Origin: Corydoras sp. C115 | Lineage: Eukaryota; Chordata; Actinopteri; Siluriformes; Callichthyidae | Reading direction: 5' to 3' | Length of the DNA: 64,000 bases | NCBI GenBank assembly: GCA_019802505.1 | Contig: JAFMOC010000775.1 | Coordinates: 1-64,000 of the forward strand | Shown here: positions 32,954 to 44,589 of the stretch, piece by piece | Layout of the letters: every line of letters starts with the position of its first letter | Numbering within the stretch: position 1 is the stretch's first letter | Translations under genes and position numbers: made by a program | Notes under the pieces: generated by a model | What the model was told of the DNA's origin: nothing | The model's input: only the letters and a program-made list of their open reading frames with translations | The model's database searches: none

Positions 32954-32967
32954 CCGCCATCTACTGG
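32954..32967 (-). promoter_or_regulatory. CTCF-consensus match
   Basis: The minus strand reads CCAGTAGATGGCGG, a full match to CCASYAGRKGGCRS. It is a single site about 400 bases upstream of the U6 start. Confidence 0.5.
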
Positions 32968-33182
32968 ACAGTTGATAACAACACAAACGCCCTATTTTAT
33001 TAAATTGAGATCCTGTTTGTGATCATTTTTGTAAATTTTACTTTCAAGATGTTTAAGATGTTTAATCGTTTAAAAAATAATAATTTAAAGGTGTGACTAA
33101 AATAAGTTTTGAATGCTTACATTCTTCTTCTGACTGACTTCTGACTTGTTGATGAGAGCATATATATGACAAAGAGGGTCAG

Positions 33183-33186
<4 letters not shown>

Positions 33187-33216
<30 letters not shown>

Positions 33217-33227
33217 CTAGCTATAGC

Positions 33228-33256
<29 letters not shown>
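33187..33256. repeat. (CA)n ... (GT)n inverted microsatellite pair
   Basis: A CA run (33187-33212) is joined through AAAGCTAGCTATAGCT to a GT run (33229-33256). The two runs are complementary and could fold into a hairpin. Confidence 0.9.
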
Positions 33257-33259
<3 letters not shown>

Positions 33260-33950
33260 ACTGAACATGCTACCCAACTGCTTGTTCAAGCCCTAGTCTT
33301 ATCCCGGCTTGATTATTGTAATGCACTACTTGCCGGTATCCCAACTTCCACCATCAGACCTCTTCAACTAATTCAAAACTCTGCAGCCCGACTCGTGTTT
33401 AACCAGCCCAAGAACTCATGTCACTCCATTACTCACTTCCCTCCATTGGCTTCCTGTAGCTGCTCGCATTCAGTACAAGTCGCTGACTCTGGCATACAGA
33501 ACCATTTCTGGATCTTCCCCCTCCTACCTTCACTCTATCTTTTCAAAATACACTCCGACTCGTTAATTTCGCTCCAGTGATGATTGCCGCCTGATTCCAC
33601 CTCAGCGAGGAGCTAATTCTCATTCTGTGGCGTTCACCACTGCAAAATGGTGGAACGATCTTCCCAACTCTGTCCGTAAGGCAGAATCTCTAAACAGTTT
33701 TAAGAAACTACTTAAGACGCATCTATTTAACAAATACCTGTTATAAAAAAAATAATAAATAAAAAATAAAAAAATAAATAAATAAAAATGGGGGGGGGGG
33801 GGGGGCGCAGCTTCGAATAACAATCAGGTTTGATGAATTTACAGTATAGTTGGTTTTCTCCATGGCTTCTGACTTGTGGTGTTCTCATTTGTAAGTCGCT
33901 TTGGATAAAAGCGTCTGCTAAATGACTAAATGTAAATGTAGCTACCTAAT
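33257..33950 (+). mobile_element. L2-like LINE 3' fragment
   Basis: It encodes the last RT part (QLLVQALVLSRLDYCNALLA, IRPLQLIQNSAARLVFN) with several frame breaks, followed by the 3' end AAGTCGCTTTGGATAAAAGC and an AAATGTAAATGTA tail. A poly-G run of about 17 lies at 33789-33806. Related fragments lie at 35565-36640 and 48600-49068. Confidence 0.8.
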
Positions 33951-34413
33951 GGCATTTTAATAACAGTGTAATGACAAAAGAATAACAATGTAAAAACTAT
34001 GGAATAGCAAGAGCACAATTCTTTAAATATAAAAATCACTTAAAATCTTTAACATATAATAATGATCCACTCCACTACTGCTTATTTCACTGAAACTCTC
34101 TAAAAATATTTAGGATACTCACAACCACACTTTGTCCTCTTCTAAATATTTTTTCCTCACTTTTAAACTTTCTTATGCATACACACACACTCACACCCCT
34201 GCCCCATGTCTCTGACCTGAATTAAGGCCTCTGTTCATTGTACTCATTAGTATTGAACATGACTTTTTGGGGCTCCCACAAAAAAAAAAAAAAAAACATG
34301 TTACAAACAACTAGCTATAGCTACTTAATGAAATTTTAATAACAATGTAATAACAAAAGATTTTAATAGAGCTAGCTATAACTACCTAATAACATTGCAT
34401 TACCAGTTTAATA
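33951..34413. other. AT-rich sequence with short repeats
   Basis: The AGCTAGCTATAGCTAC-type motif followed by a TAATAACANTGTAATAACAAAAG block recurs at about 33940, 34308 and 34369. No gene is seen. Confidence 0.5.
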
Positions 34414-34532
34414 ACATCCATCCATTATCTTACGCTTTATCCTATATTAGGGTCGCGGGGGGGTTCCCCATGCCCATCCAGGGGAGAACGTTTCAGATAC
34501 ACCCAGGACAGGGCGCCAATCCATCACTGCAA
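34414..34532 (-). repeat. SINE-like fragment
   Basis: It has CCATCCATTATCTTACGCTT and CCCATGCCCATCCAGGGGAG, then GACAGGGCGCCAATCCATCA. Same family as 49586-49938. Confidence 0.75.
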
Positions 34533-34575
34533 TGTAATAACAATGCAATAAATTGTTTATGACTCTCAAATCGTC

Positions 34576-34580
34576 TTATG

Positions 34581-34631
<51 letters not shown>

Positions 34632-34640
34632 ACACACAAG
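34576..34640. repeat. (CA)n microsatellite
   Basis: A long CA run of about 28 repeats with one interruption. Confidence 0.95.
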
Positions 34641-34779
34641 GTGTGTTCCAGCTACTCGTCCTCCACATTTATCAATGTCATATTAAGAGGTTTTGGCTTC
34701 AGGCTGCACCCTTCCCCCCATTCATTTTACTCATTATTAGTGAACATGATTTGTTCACTAATAATATTTATTTTTCAGG

Positions 34780-35030
34780 GCGCCAATCTATCGCAGGACA
34801 CACACACACTCACACAGACACGCACGCATACACACTCTATATGGGGCAATTTTGATAACTCAATTGACTTGATCCATGTTTTTGGACTGTGGGAGGAAAC
34901 CGGAGAATCCGGAGGAAACCCACGCGGACACGGGGAGAACATGGAAACTCCACCCAGATTGGGATTCGAACCGGGAATCCCTAGCACTGAGAGGAGAACA
35001 TGCTAAACCACTAAGCCACCGTGCCGCTGA
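34780..35030 (-). repeat. SINE-like copy
   Basis: It ends with ACCACTAAGCCACCGTGCCG, the reverse complement of the tRNA-like head (A-box side), and carries GGGATTCGAACCGGG (B-box complement). Confidence 0.8.
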
Positions 35031-35564
35031 ACAAATAATTCTAAATATATTAATACAAAAGTTTACCACGCTGCATTCACCTTTAATCCAAACTAAAATA
35101 CAGGCTTTAGAGTCAGAGTGACTTTATATTCTGCAAATCTTTAAAACTTAACCTTAAATAAAATCCATGCTTCAGTCTTTTTAACTATATTGGACATTTG
35201 CTAGATTTTCAAATCTTAACCTTAAATATTAAATATATTTTAAACTTCTTTTGACTCAGGGTGATGTCGAGCCAAAAGGGCTCGTGCATTTGACCTCGAT
35301 TTCATGTTACACTCGTTGTAAACAGTCGTTCTCGTGTCGAACTCTCGCTTCCTGACGGGGCGTCGACTCGCGCTCTCCCTGCTCCTTGCTTCTACAACGG
35401 GAGCTGGTTAACAAGCGTGCCATACGGTGGCCGAGCGGATACGTAATGCGATATGCAGTACGCTTGGGATGGGGCGCCAAAAAAAAACAACTTTTAAAAA
35501 AAAAATCGATTCTTGGACATTTTGAATCGATTCAGAAACGGCAGGACTACGAATCGCGATTCAT

Positions 35565-36640
35565 TTACGTTTACATTTACATTTAGTCATTTAGCAGACG
35601 CTTTTATAGAAACGCGACTTACAAATGAGAACATTACAGTCAGAGGCTATGCAGAAAACCAACTACACTGTAAATTCATCAAACCTGATTGTTATTTGAT
35701 AATGATCTAAAGGTGGGAGGCACGGTGGCTTAGTGGTTAGCAGGTTTGCCTCTCAGCACTAGGGATTCCTGGTTCGAATCCCCATCTGGGTGGAGTTTCC
35801 ATGTTCTCCATGTTTTGTTTTGGAACAAAAACGCCGACTTCTGACCGTTTTTTATGAAACATAACAGCCCCCCCCCCCTTTTTTATTTATTTTTTTTTTT
35901 ACAACAGGTATTTGTTAAAGAGATGCGTCTTCAGTAGTTTCTTAAAACTGTTTACTGATTCTGTCTTACGGATAGAGTTGGGAAGATCGTTCCACCATTT
36001 TGCAGTGGATCATCACTGGAGCAAAGTGAACGAGTCGGAGTGTATTTAGAAAAGATAGAGTGAAGGTAGGAGAGGACAGATCCAGAAATTGTTCTGTAGG
36101 CCAGAGTCAGTGACTTGTACTGAATGCAGCAGCTACAGGGAGCCAATGGAGGGACATGAGTGATGGAGGGACATGAGTGATGGAGGGCCATGAGTTCTTG
36201 GGGGTTAAACACGAGTCGGGCTGCAGAGTTCTGAATAAGTTGAAGAGGTCTGATTGTGGAAGCTGGGATACCGGCAAGTAGCGCATTACAATAATCAAGC
36301 CGGGATAGGACTAGGGCTTCAACTAGCAGTTGGGTCACTTGTTCAGTCAAAAAGGGTCTGATCTTCCTTATGTTGTAAAGAAGGAATCTGCAGGAACGGG
36401 TGGTTTTGATCACATGATCAGAGAGTTTAAGGTGGGAGTCTATTGTTAAACCGAGGTTCCGGACCGAATCGGTTGGGGAGATTGTGGAGCCGTCGATTTG
36501 GAAGGTCAGGTCGTGATGGATTGAGGGCTTAGCTGGGATAATGAGAAGCTCTGTTTTTTTCTAAGTTTAATTTATCTTCTTTTGATAAAGAAAGGAGATG
36601 AGATAAGATTTCTTCTTTGAAGAATCGATTTTTTTCAGCA
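35565..36640 (-). mobile_element. L2-like LINE fragment with nested SINE piece
   Basis: On the minus strand the RT end reads NLGLTIDS-, LLYNIRKIRPFLTEQ-, QLLVEALVLSRLDYCNALLA- and IRPLQLIQNSAARLVFN-type motifs, with stops and small repeats (GTGATGGAGGGACATGA). The 3' end (AGCAGACGCTTTTAT) is at 35590. A SINE-like head fragment (35716-35812) interrupts the 3' UTR. Confidence 0.8.
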
Positions 36641-36644
36641 CCCC

Positions 36645-37790
36645 TACTTCGTTGCCCCCCTTGCTACAAGTGAAAGTGAAAGTCATCCATTACGTGCAAT
36701 GTTTTAAAGGACATCAGGAACCACAATGACGAAAGAGGAAGTGACTCTGAGCCTCAGTGGAAAACAAAAGCAGAGAATTATCAGCTCATTCAGCAGAGAG
36801 TGTACATCTGGTTTCCATTAGAAGCTTATTGGCCTGAGTCGGAAGTCTTGATCCCGATTCCATTGAATGAAACGCCAGCGTCCTCGGTCCTCGGTCCTCG
36901 GTTCGTGTACCTCCCTGTATCTCGAAAGGCAAGAGCCCGTCAGTGAAGTGGAACTAGTTTGGGAACATGGTGTCGTGAACCGTCTGACGATATGCCGGAC
37001 CGCAAAAGAGGGTCCTAATACAATGATACGTCATCATGCGCCGGACTTTGGCTGCAAAGGACCCGAACCCTCGTGTGTTAGAGGTCAAAGAGCACGAAGT
37101 TAAAGATCTTTTTAAAGGTGAGGAACGTTCTGAATTAAAGTTTAAAACCTTCATTTCTCTATCTTATCTGAGTGTCTCATCTCTGTGTTACGCTCTTACT
37201 GATCTCACAAAGCTCTTTGTCTTCGTTAAGGAATTCCGATCAGGGCTAATTCGCTTTCGATCTGTTTTGAAGATGTAATGCGGGCTGTGTCCATTTTCAT
37301 CGTTGGGAAACGATATAAAATATTTATAAGTCGTATAATAAGTCAGTTCTAGAGTCTCGGCCATTTTGTCTCTCCTGCCAGACCTCGCGGTTAAACAAAT
37401 TTGATGTGTCAGCAGTTTCCCTTTTAAGGCTTATTATTAAATCATGATATATTTCCTGCTGGAGCTTTTAGAGCCCTCAGCTAAATCCAATGCCTACAGA
37501 ACGCAGTCTTCGGCTTCCCGTCCGCAGCGTTCTGGGAGAACCGGAGACGAAGTGATTAGGAATGTAAACTCATGGGGGTAGTTCTGCCAACAACCCCGGC
37601 TCATATGCGATCAAGGTTTTAAAGGTGTGGTAATCAACGGGAGACAGACGTTCAACGAGCCGAGCCGGAGACGATCAAGAAAACGGCCAGCAACGTTCTG
37701 ACGATAACTGAGAACCGAAACAGAGAAGCTCATTAGTCTGAGCTTGTCAAAGCTGGCATCATTAAAGATCTTCTTCAAGCTGGAAAAGAA
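36645..37790. other. No recognised feature
   Basis: Mixed-composition DNA with short open frames only. No domain, repeat family or splice-supported exon was recognised. Confidence 0.4.
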
Positions 37791-38700
37791 ACCAGGTGTT
37801 GTACCTTCAGAGACCAGATAGAGGCGGGACAGCGGCAAGACAAAACTCCCTGTTATGTTGATATTTTAAGGAAGAAACCTTGTGAGGACCGAGGCTCAGT
37901 GGGGGACTCGTCCTCCTTGAGTGTAGGACAGCCATGTACAGATTGTGTGATGATCATGTGACCCGTATTTAACAATAGTAAACTATAGAAGTCCATCGAG
38001 GGCATCCTGCAGGACCGCCGGTCCAATAGAACTCCAGGTTCCATCCTGTAATCGTCATGTACAGATTGTGTGATGATCATGTGATTCGTATTTAACAAGT
38101 GAAAACTATAGAAGTCCAGCAAAACCATGGACGAATGCTCACAGAGTCTCATACCGTTGTTCCGCTGAAGTTCAAGTCATTTATTTCTAGAGCGTTTTTT
38201 TACAATAGCACATCGTTACAAAGCAGCTTTACAGAGTTATAAATCTTTAAACCCCCAAAGAGCAAGACCAAGAGACAGCGGTAAGACAAAACTCCCTGTT
38301 ATGTTGATATTTTAAGGAAGAAACCTTGTGAGGACCGAGACTCAGTGGGGGACTCGTCCTTCTTGAGCGGGGGGGGGGGGGGCAGCATCAACAGTGTGGG
38401 ACACCCATCTACAGATTGTGTGATGATCATGTGACCCGTATTTAACAATAGTAAACTATAGAAGTCCATTGAGGACGTCCTGCAGGTTCAATGGAACTCC
38501 TGGTTCCATCCAGTAATCATCGTAGAGGCAGTGCTTTAGCAGAACCATGGACGAAGGCTCACAGGGTCTCATACTGCTGTTCCGCTGAAGTTCAAGTCAT
38601 TTATTTCTGGAGTGTTTCTTATCAATAGTACGTTTAAACCTTTAAAGACAGAACGGCAAGACAACGAAAAGACAGCGGCAAGACAAAACTCCCTGTTATG
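37791..38700. repeat. Two long direct repeats of an interspersed element
   Basis: A unit of about 480 bp contains CAAGACAAAACTCCCTGTTA, GAAGAAACCTTGTGAGGACC, TGTGTGATGATCATGTGA and TTCAAGTCATTTATTTCT. It occurs at 37810-38240 and 38275-38640, with a partial third at 38660-38700. Within the first copy the TGATGATCATGTGA block is itself duplicated. The family is unknown to me; the end resembles common fish repeats with AAAGCAGCTTTACAGA. A poly-G run lies at 38369-38382. Confidence 0.7.
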
Positions 38701-39830
38701 TTTTCCCCACCCATTACACCCAAGGTTACGGTTGAACAGGTCCCTAAATACACAGGGTGTGCACTCAGGTTCATGACCCTCCCAAAGTGCATTGACATCC
38801 AGGGTCACAGGCCCCGACCACCACCCCAAAAGTGCACCATCACCCAAGATTACAGGTGTAAAGTCTCCCACATCAGCTGGTGACCCCCTCCCCAAGATAC
38901 CCTGACACCCGGGTCATGGCCTTCCCCACCCAAGGTACACTGACACCCAGGTTCATGACCCTCCCAAAGTAAATTGACACCCAGGGTCACAGCCCCCCAC
39001 CCCAAAAAAAATGCTCTAACTGCTCTGCTGGCTGCTGGGAAATAAAAGAACGTCCACTTTTGCTTGAAAACTAGAAATGTGGAACTGATGGAATGCAATA
39101 TCTGGGTGTTTATTTTGGGAATGATAAATACATAACTATAGAAATACTAGTGTTAAAAACATTCCATAAATAAATGATTTGAACTTGAACATTTTGCAAA
39201 CAGATATGGCTCGTCCAATCAAGTTGAGAACGCTGGGGGTTCCGGGATGTCTTCTGTTGTGTAAGTACTCCTTCATTTTATATAGACTATAGACTTCCTG
39301 TTTATTTAGACTTGGGTGGGGCAGGCTATGACCCCGGGTGTCAGGGCATTTTGGAGAGGGGGCCACCACCTCATGTTGGGGACTTTACATCAGTAATCTT
39401 GGGTGACGGTGTACTGTGGGGGTGTGGGGAGCTGTGACCCTGGGTGTCAATGTACTTTGGGAGGGTCATGGGCCAAGTCAGCTTACACTTGGGTGGGGCA
39501 GGCCATGACCCTGGATGTCAGGGTACCCCAGATGCCCCCCGGATGTCAGGGGGAGGAGGCCACCAGCTCATGGGGGGACTTTACACCTGTAGTCTTGGGT
39601 GATGGTGTATTTTTAAGGTGGGGTGGGGGGCTGTGACCCTGGGTGTCAATGTATTTTGGGAGGGTTAGTGTCGGTGTACCTTGGGTGAGTGTCGGTGTAT
39701 CTTGGGTGCACACCCTGTGTGTTAGAGGACCATTGGGGACCCAATACAACCATAACCATGGGGGGCGTAATGGGTGTAACTTTGGGGTGGGGGTCATGAA
39801 TTATATAATTATATAATTAGGGTTCACCTG
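38700..39830. repeat. Minisatellite in inverted orientation on two arms
   Basis: The left arm (38700-39005) repeats the ACACCCAGGGTCACAG and CATGACCCTCCCAAAGT motifs. The right arm (39310-39790) repeats their reverse complements (CTGTGACCCTGGGTGTCAAT, ACTTTGGGAGGGTCATG). The spacer between holds unrelated AT-rich DNA. The two arms could pair over several hundred bases. Confidence 0.75.
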
Positions 39831-39936
39831 TGGAGGGGCACGATATTGGGTGTCAGGGCATCTTGGGGGATGGTGCCACCACCTTGGGTCGTTTAAGGTG
39901 TATTTAAATATTGCAGTGTCAGCAGTTTAGAGTTAG

Positions 39937-42285
39937 ATGTTTATTGTGTTAATCTTTATCTCAGTGAAGTTAATGGCTGGTGTGACTCTGTCTGATGGAG
40001 AATGCAGTGAATGCTTCAGAGATGTGGACCCCAAAGGAGAAGTATTTCAACTCCGAGAGATCTGTGTTTGTGATGACTACAGCTGGAAGATTGAGGTGAG
40101 TTTATCAGAAAGAACCCAATGGTGAACCAAAAGTTGAATCCCATGAAAACAGGTCAAAAATGCTGTGGAGAAATGAGTCCAAATTTTGCAGGACGTGGTT
40201 TGATGCTCATGACATCACAGTGGTTGACTGGCCAGCCAGTTTGTCAGATCTAAACCCCATTGAGGGTGTTGATTGTTGTTGGATCTGGTGGCCCTCTTTT
40301 CCTCTTGAGAATACCCCATAGATTCTCAGAAGGGTTCAGGTCTGGTGAGTTGCCATGCCCATGCTGCCAGAAGAACCAAAACATGGTTTGATGCTCATGA
40401 CATCACAGTGCTTGACTCGCCGGACCTGAACCCCATTGAGGATCCATGGCGTATTTGTTGTTGTTGGGTTTGGTGCCTCTCATCTACCTCTTACCCCATA
40501 CCCCAGATAGATTCTCAATGGGGTTTAGTTCTGGTAAGTTGGCATGCCCATGCCGCCAGAAGCACCAAAACCTGGTTTGATGCCCATGACATCAGAGTGC
40601 TTGGGTGGCCAGACCTGAATCCCATTGAGGTATGGGGTAAGAGGAAAATGAGGGGCTCCAGACCCAACAACAAAGAATACCCCAGAGATCCTCAATGAGG
40701 TTCAAATCTGGTGAATTGTCTGGACACTCGAGCACTGTGATGTCATGGCCATTAAACTAGGTTTTGGTGTTTCAGGCAGCATGGGCATGCAAACTTGCCA
40801 GACCTGGACCCCATTGAGAATCTATCTGAGGTATGGGGTAAGAGGTAAAAAGGGGACACCAGACCCAACAACAAAAATACCTTCAATGGGGATTCTCAAT
40901 AGGGTTTATTTCCGGCGAGTTGGCTGGCCAGTCAACCACTTCTGGCTGCATGGGCATACCAATCCGCACCAAAACCTTGTTTGATACCCATGATTGCTTG
41001 ACTGGCCAGCCAACTTGCCCGACCAAAACCCCATTGAGAATCTATCTGGAGTATGGGGTAAGAGGTAAATGAGAGGCACCAAACCCAACAACAAAGAATA
41101 CCCTCAATGCGGATTTTCAAATGGTGTTCAGGTCCGGCGAGTTGGTTGGCCACTCAAGCACGGTGATGTCAAGGCCATCAAACCAGGTTTTGGTGCTTCT
41201 GGCGGCATGGGAATGCCAATTTTTTTAACCTAAACTCCATTGAGAATCTATGGGGCATTCTCAAGAGGAAAATGAGGGGCTCCAGACTCAACAAAAATGA
41301 ATACCCCATAGATTCTCAATGGGGTTCAGGTCCAGTGAGTCAAGCACTGTGATGTCATGAGCATCAAACCAGGTTTTGGTTCTTCTCGCGGCATGGGCGG
41401 GGCTAGGTCCAGCTGGAAGATGAAATCTCCATCCAGATCCTCAGCAAAAGGAATCATGAGGTCCTCTAGAACATTCTGGTGGACCGTTGAGGTCACCAAC
41501 TGGACATCGCACCCCAAATCCTGACTGACTGACTGTGGAGATTTCATTTGGATTTGGTTCCTGACCTCAACTGTTTAATAGATGATTCATGGGTCACGCT
41601 CTGTTTAGAACTTTAAAACTCTGCTACAAAATTTGTGCTGATATGTCCACAGTGTTCTCATTTTTGATTTCCTGTTTTCATGGGTTTTATGAGTCAGAAT
41701 CCCAAATTTATTACAAATAAATAATTTCTTGAAATTGTTTAAATTGTAGGTTATGGATCTGTAATCTATGAAGGTTTAACTGTTTGAGTGGAATGATGGA
41801 AATGAATCAACATTTCCAGAGTGGAACGGTGGCTTCGTGGTTTAGCATGTTCTCCTCTCAGCGCTAGGGATTCCCTGTGTATCCAGTGATGGATTGGTGC
41901 CCTGTCCTGGTGTATCTGCCCGGCACCCTGGATGGGCATGGGGAACACCCCCCCCCAAACCCTAAGATAAAGCGGAAGATAATGGATGGATGGAATCAAT
42001 GTTTCCATGATATTCAAATTTTTATTATTATATTATATAGACACACCCAGGACAGGACACCAATCTATCGCTGGGTACACATTCACTCACACGCACACTC
42101 TGTATGGGGCAATTTGGAGAACTCAATTGACTTGATCCATTTTTTTGGACTGTGGGGAGAAACCGGAGGAATCCCACGCGGACACGGGGAGAACATGGAA
42201 ACTCCACTCAGATTGGGATTCGAACTGGGAATCCCCAGTGCTGAGAGGTAAACGTGCTAAACCACTAAGCCTCCATGCCGCCATA

Positions 42286-42364
<79 letters not shown>

Positions 42365-44001
42365 CAAGTATATATTTAATATATATTAAACATCTCTGTA
42401 CACAGGACACCACGGTGGCTCATGACTCTAAAATGGATTCATTACTCGTCAAAAAACACAATTTGTCCAGCATCGCTTTCAGCTCCTGCCAGAACAAAGT
42501 CTCGTATGTCTGTGAGGTAAGTTCCATCATATTATTAAAAATCCCATAGCCAACTAAAAATCATAATTTGTGTAACATTTCAAGAAGGTTTTTTTTTTAT
42601 TAATATTATTTTTATCTCGACAGCGGAACACCGTCACATGCTCCGGTAAGAATTCCTCATTATTGAGCTGACTGATTTACATCTTTTAATAATGTAGTTC
42701 TTACCGTTCTGTTTTTGTCTACGCAGGTGACTGGATGAATAATTCTGAACGTAAGTATTCTTTTAATCAAGCTTTATGATTATATTTATTAATATTATAT
42801 CTGTGTCTAAGCATATTTTATTAGGAGTGGGATATAAGATAAGAAGAGATAATCCTTTATTGGTCCCCCAATGGGGGAAATTTGCATTTCATCAACAGCA
42901 GAATTGACAGTAATTGGAAAAGTTATAGATGTAATAGATATAGAGCTCAGTATATACAAAATCAAATAATATTAATAATAAAAAACTTGTTGTGATCAGC
43001 CGATGCCACAGCTAGAGACAGCTGGTTTAAGAGTAGTTTTTAATGCAGACGACACCGGGAGAATCACAGCCATAGCACACAATAGGACACGACCAAAACT
43101 CAAAGCAATGTTCCAACAGGAAATACACTTAACACACTTCGGGTGGCACCGCCCGTCACTGAAGGTGCTGCCCAGTGCTCGTACATGTGGTGGAATTCAT
43201 TGTACATAAGAGCTGCTAGCTTGTTTAGCATCTTCTTGTCTCCCACCATATCACATATCACTACAAACCCTATGGATTAAAATGATGATGTCACTCAGGT
43301 TCACATAAAATTAAAGGCAGACTTTTGGTAATATAGTACAACATAGAACACACGATTAGTGCATGTGGGGATCCCAAAATTATAAATCTAAATGTGTTAT
43401 CTTCATAAAAGATATCCATCCATCCATTATCTTCCGCTTTATCCTCTACTAGGGTCACGTGGGGGATTCCCCATACCCATCCAGGGGAGAACGTTTCGGG
43501 CGCTGGGCAGATACACCCAGGACAGGGGGCAATCTATCGCTGGACACACACTCACTCACATAAACACACTGAATATGGGGCAATTTGGAGAATTTGATTG
43601 ATCTCGATCAATGTTTTGGACTGTGGGAGAAAACCAGAGAACCCGGAGGAAACCCATGTGGACACGGGGAGAACATGGAAACTCCACCCAGATTCGAACC
43701 TGGATCCCCAGCGCTGAGAGTAGAACATGCTAATCACTAAGCCACAGTGCTAACTACAAAGTCCATCTGTATAATAAAGAAAGCTGAAATAACGAAGGTG
43801 GCCCTAATAAAATGGCCTGTAGGTGTAAAGCGAATAACATCATTAAATCGAGGTGCAATGTTCCAAATCAACAACACTAACTCTCACCCTCCGTTTGTCT
43901 CCTCAACAGGGAAGATCCCCAAGAACAAAGGACCCGGCCTGCTGCCTGGCTGGAATGCTGGATGTGTTCAATACCTCATGCCTTTTTTTGGCTTTCTTTA
44001 A
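39937..44001 (+). CDS. Unrecognised five-exon gene, cysteine-rich, probably secreted
   Basis: Exons with consensus GT/AG borders and matching phases: 39937-40095, 42406-42516, 42624-42645, 42727-42750 and 43910-44001 (stop TAA). Together they encode 135 residues. The start MFIVLIFISVKLMAG looks like a signal peptide. The mature part has eight cysteines (GECSEC, ICVCDD, SSCQ, YVCE, VTCSG, NAGC) and a short hydrophobic end (VQYLMPFFGFL) that is weak for a membrane or GPI anchor. Exons 3 and 4 are only 22 and 24 nt. An acceptor-like TTTATCTCAG at 39954-39963 could mean that an upstream exon replaces the signal-like start. I do not recognise the family. Confidence 0.6.
40150..41560. repeat. Alternating inverted array derived from a Tc1 transposase fragment
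   Basis: The core CCCCATTGAGAATCTATGG (encoding NPIENLW) occurs six times on plus (near 40253, 40430, 40618, 40808, 41028, 41233) and six times on minus (near 40320, 40510, 40686, 40890, 41115, 41309), strictly alternating. The longest unit (41547-41330, minus) also encodes a stretch like the second catalytic block (FIFQLDLAP, KTWFDAHDITVL). All copies are broken by stops. The array fills part of intron 1 of the gene above. Confidence 0.85.
41817..41992 (+). repeat. Internally deleted SINE-like copy
   Basis: It has the head (ACGGTGGCTTCGTGGTTTAG) joined directly to the 3' part (GATGGATTGGTGCCCTGTCC ... GGAAGATAATGGATGG). Confidence 0.75.
42040..42283 (-). repeat. SINE-like copy
   Basis: It carries GGGATTCGAACTGGGA (B-box complement) and ACCACTAAGCCTCCATGCCG at the end. 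Same family as 49586-49938. Confidence 0.8.
42284..42361. repeat. (GT)n/(AT)n microsatellite
   Basis: TGTGTGTGTG followed by about 30 TA repeats, just before exon 2 of the small gene (42406). Confidence 0.95.
42835..43265. repeat. Interspersed repeat fragments
   Basis: The TAAGATAAGAAGAGATAATC / CTTTATTGGTCCCCCAATGG block resembles a common fish repeat. The following segment (about 42994-43260) has an open frame of 68 residues without a domain. It lies in the last intron of the small gene. Confidence 0.5.
43413..43748 (-). repeat. SINE-like copy
   Basis: Nearly full length: CCATCCATTATCTTCCGCTT, ATCCAGGGGAGAACGTTTCG, GATTCGAACCTGG and the end CACTAAGCCACAGTGC. Confidence 0.8.
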
Positions 44002-44109
44002 TTTATGATAAAAACCATAGAGCTTAACCCTTTAATGTCCTCACCAAGAAAAAAGCAAAAAAAGAAAAATTATTTATTTTTTTATATGTTTGGGGCATTA
44101 ATAAAAACA

Positions 44110-44366
44110 TTCATTCATTATCTTCCGCTTTATCCTCTATTAGGGTCATGGGGGGTTCCCCATGCCCATCCAGGGGAGAACGTTTCGGGCGCTGGGCAGA
44201 TAGACCCAGGACAGGACGCCAATCTATCACTGAGCACACACTCACTCAGACAGACACACACTCTATATGGCGCAATTTGGAGAACTCAATTGACCATGAT
44301 CCATGTTTTTGGACTGTGTGAGGAAACCGGAGAACCCGGAGGAAACTAAGCCGCCATGCCGCCCCT
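44110..44366 (-). repeat. SINE-like copy, head partly missing
   Basis: It starts ATTCATTATCTTCCGCTTTA, continues through GGAAACCGGAGAACCCGGAG, and ends abruptly in ACTAAGCCGCCATGCCG. Confidence 0.75.
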
Positions 44367-44589
44367 TACAGATAAATAAAGAACACGAATATAAATAAAC
44401 GTTTCTTTCTTGGAATATTTCTAGGAATTAAACTCCGGAACGCCGTCTAGTGCTGAGTTCGACCGAACCTCGTTTGCATGTTCTCCCCGTTGCTTGTTGC
44501 CTAGGAAATTCCTTTTACCCCCCAAACAGTCTGATTTTTTCACAGTCTGATTTAATTGAATAACCGTATTTGAGTTTTTTAACCTTTAA

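Noticed and set aside
36867..37278. Two overlapping open frames of about 80 codons
   Set aside because: Low-information peptides with no motif; chance frames in unannotated DNA.
43003..43209. Open frame of 68 codons in the last intron of the small gene
   Set aside because: It lies within an interspersed repeat and has no domain. It is not linked by splice sites to the five exons.
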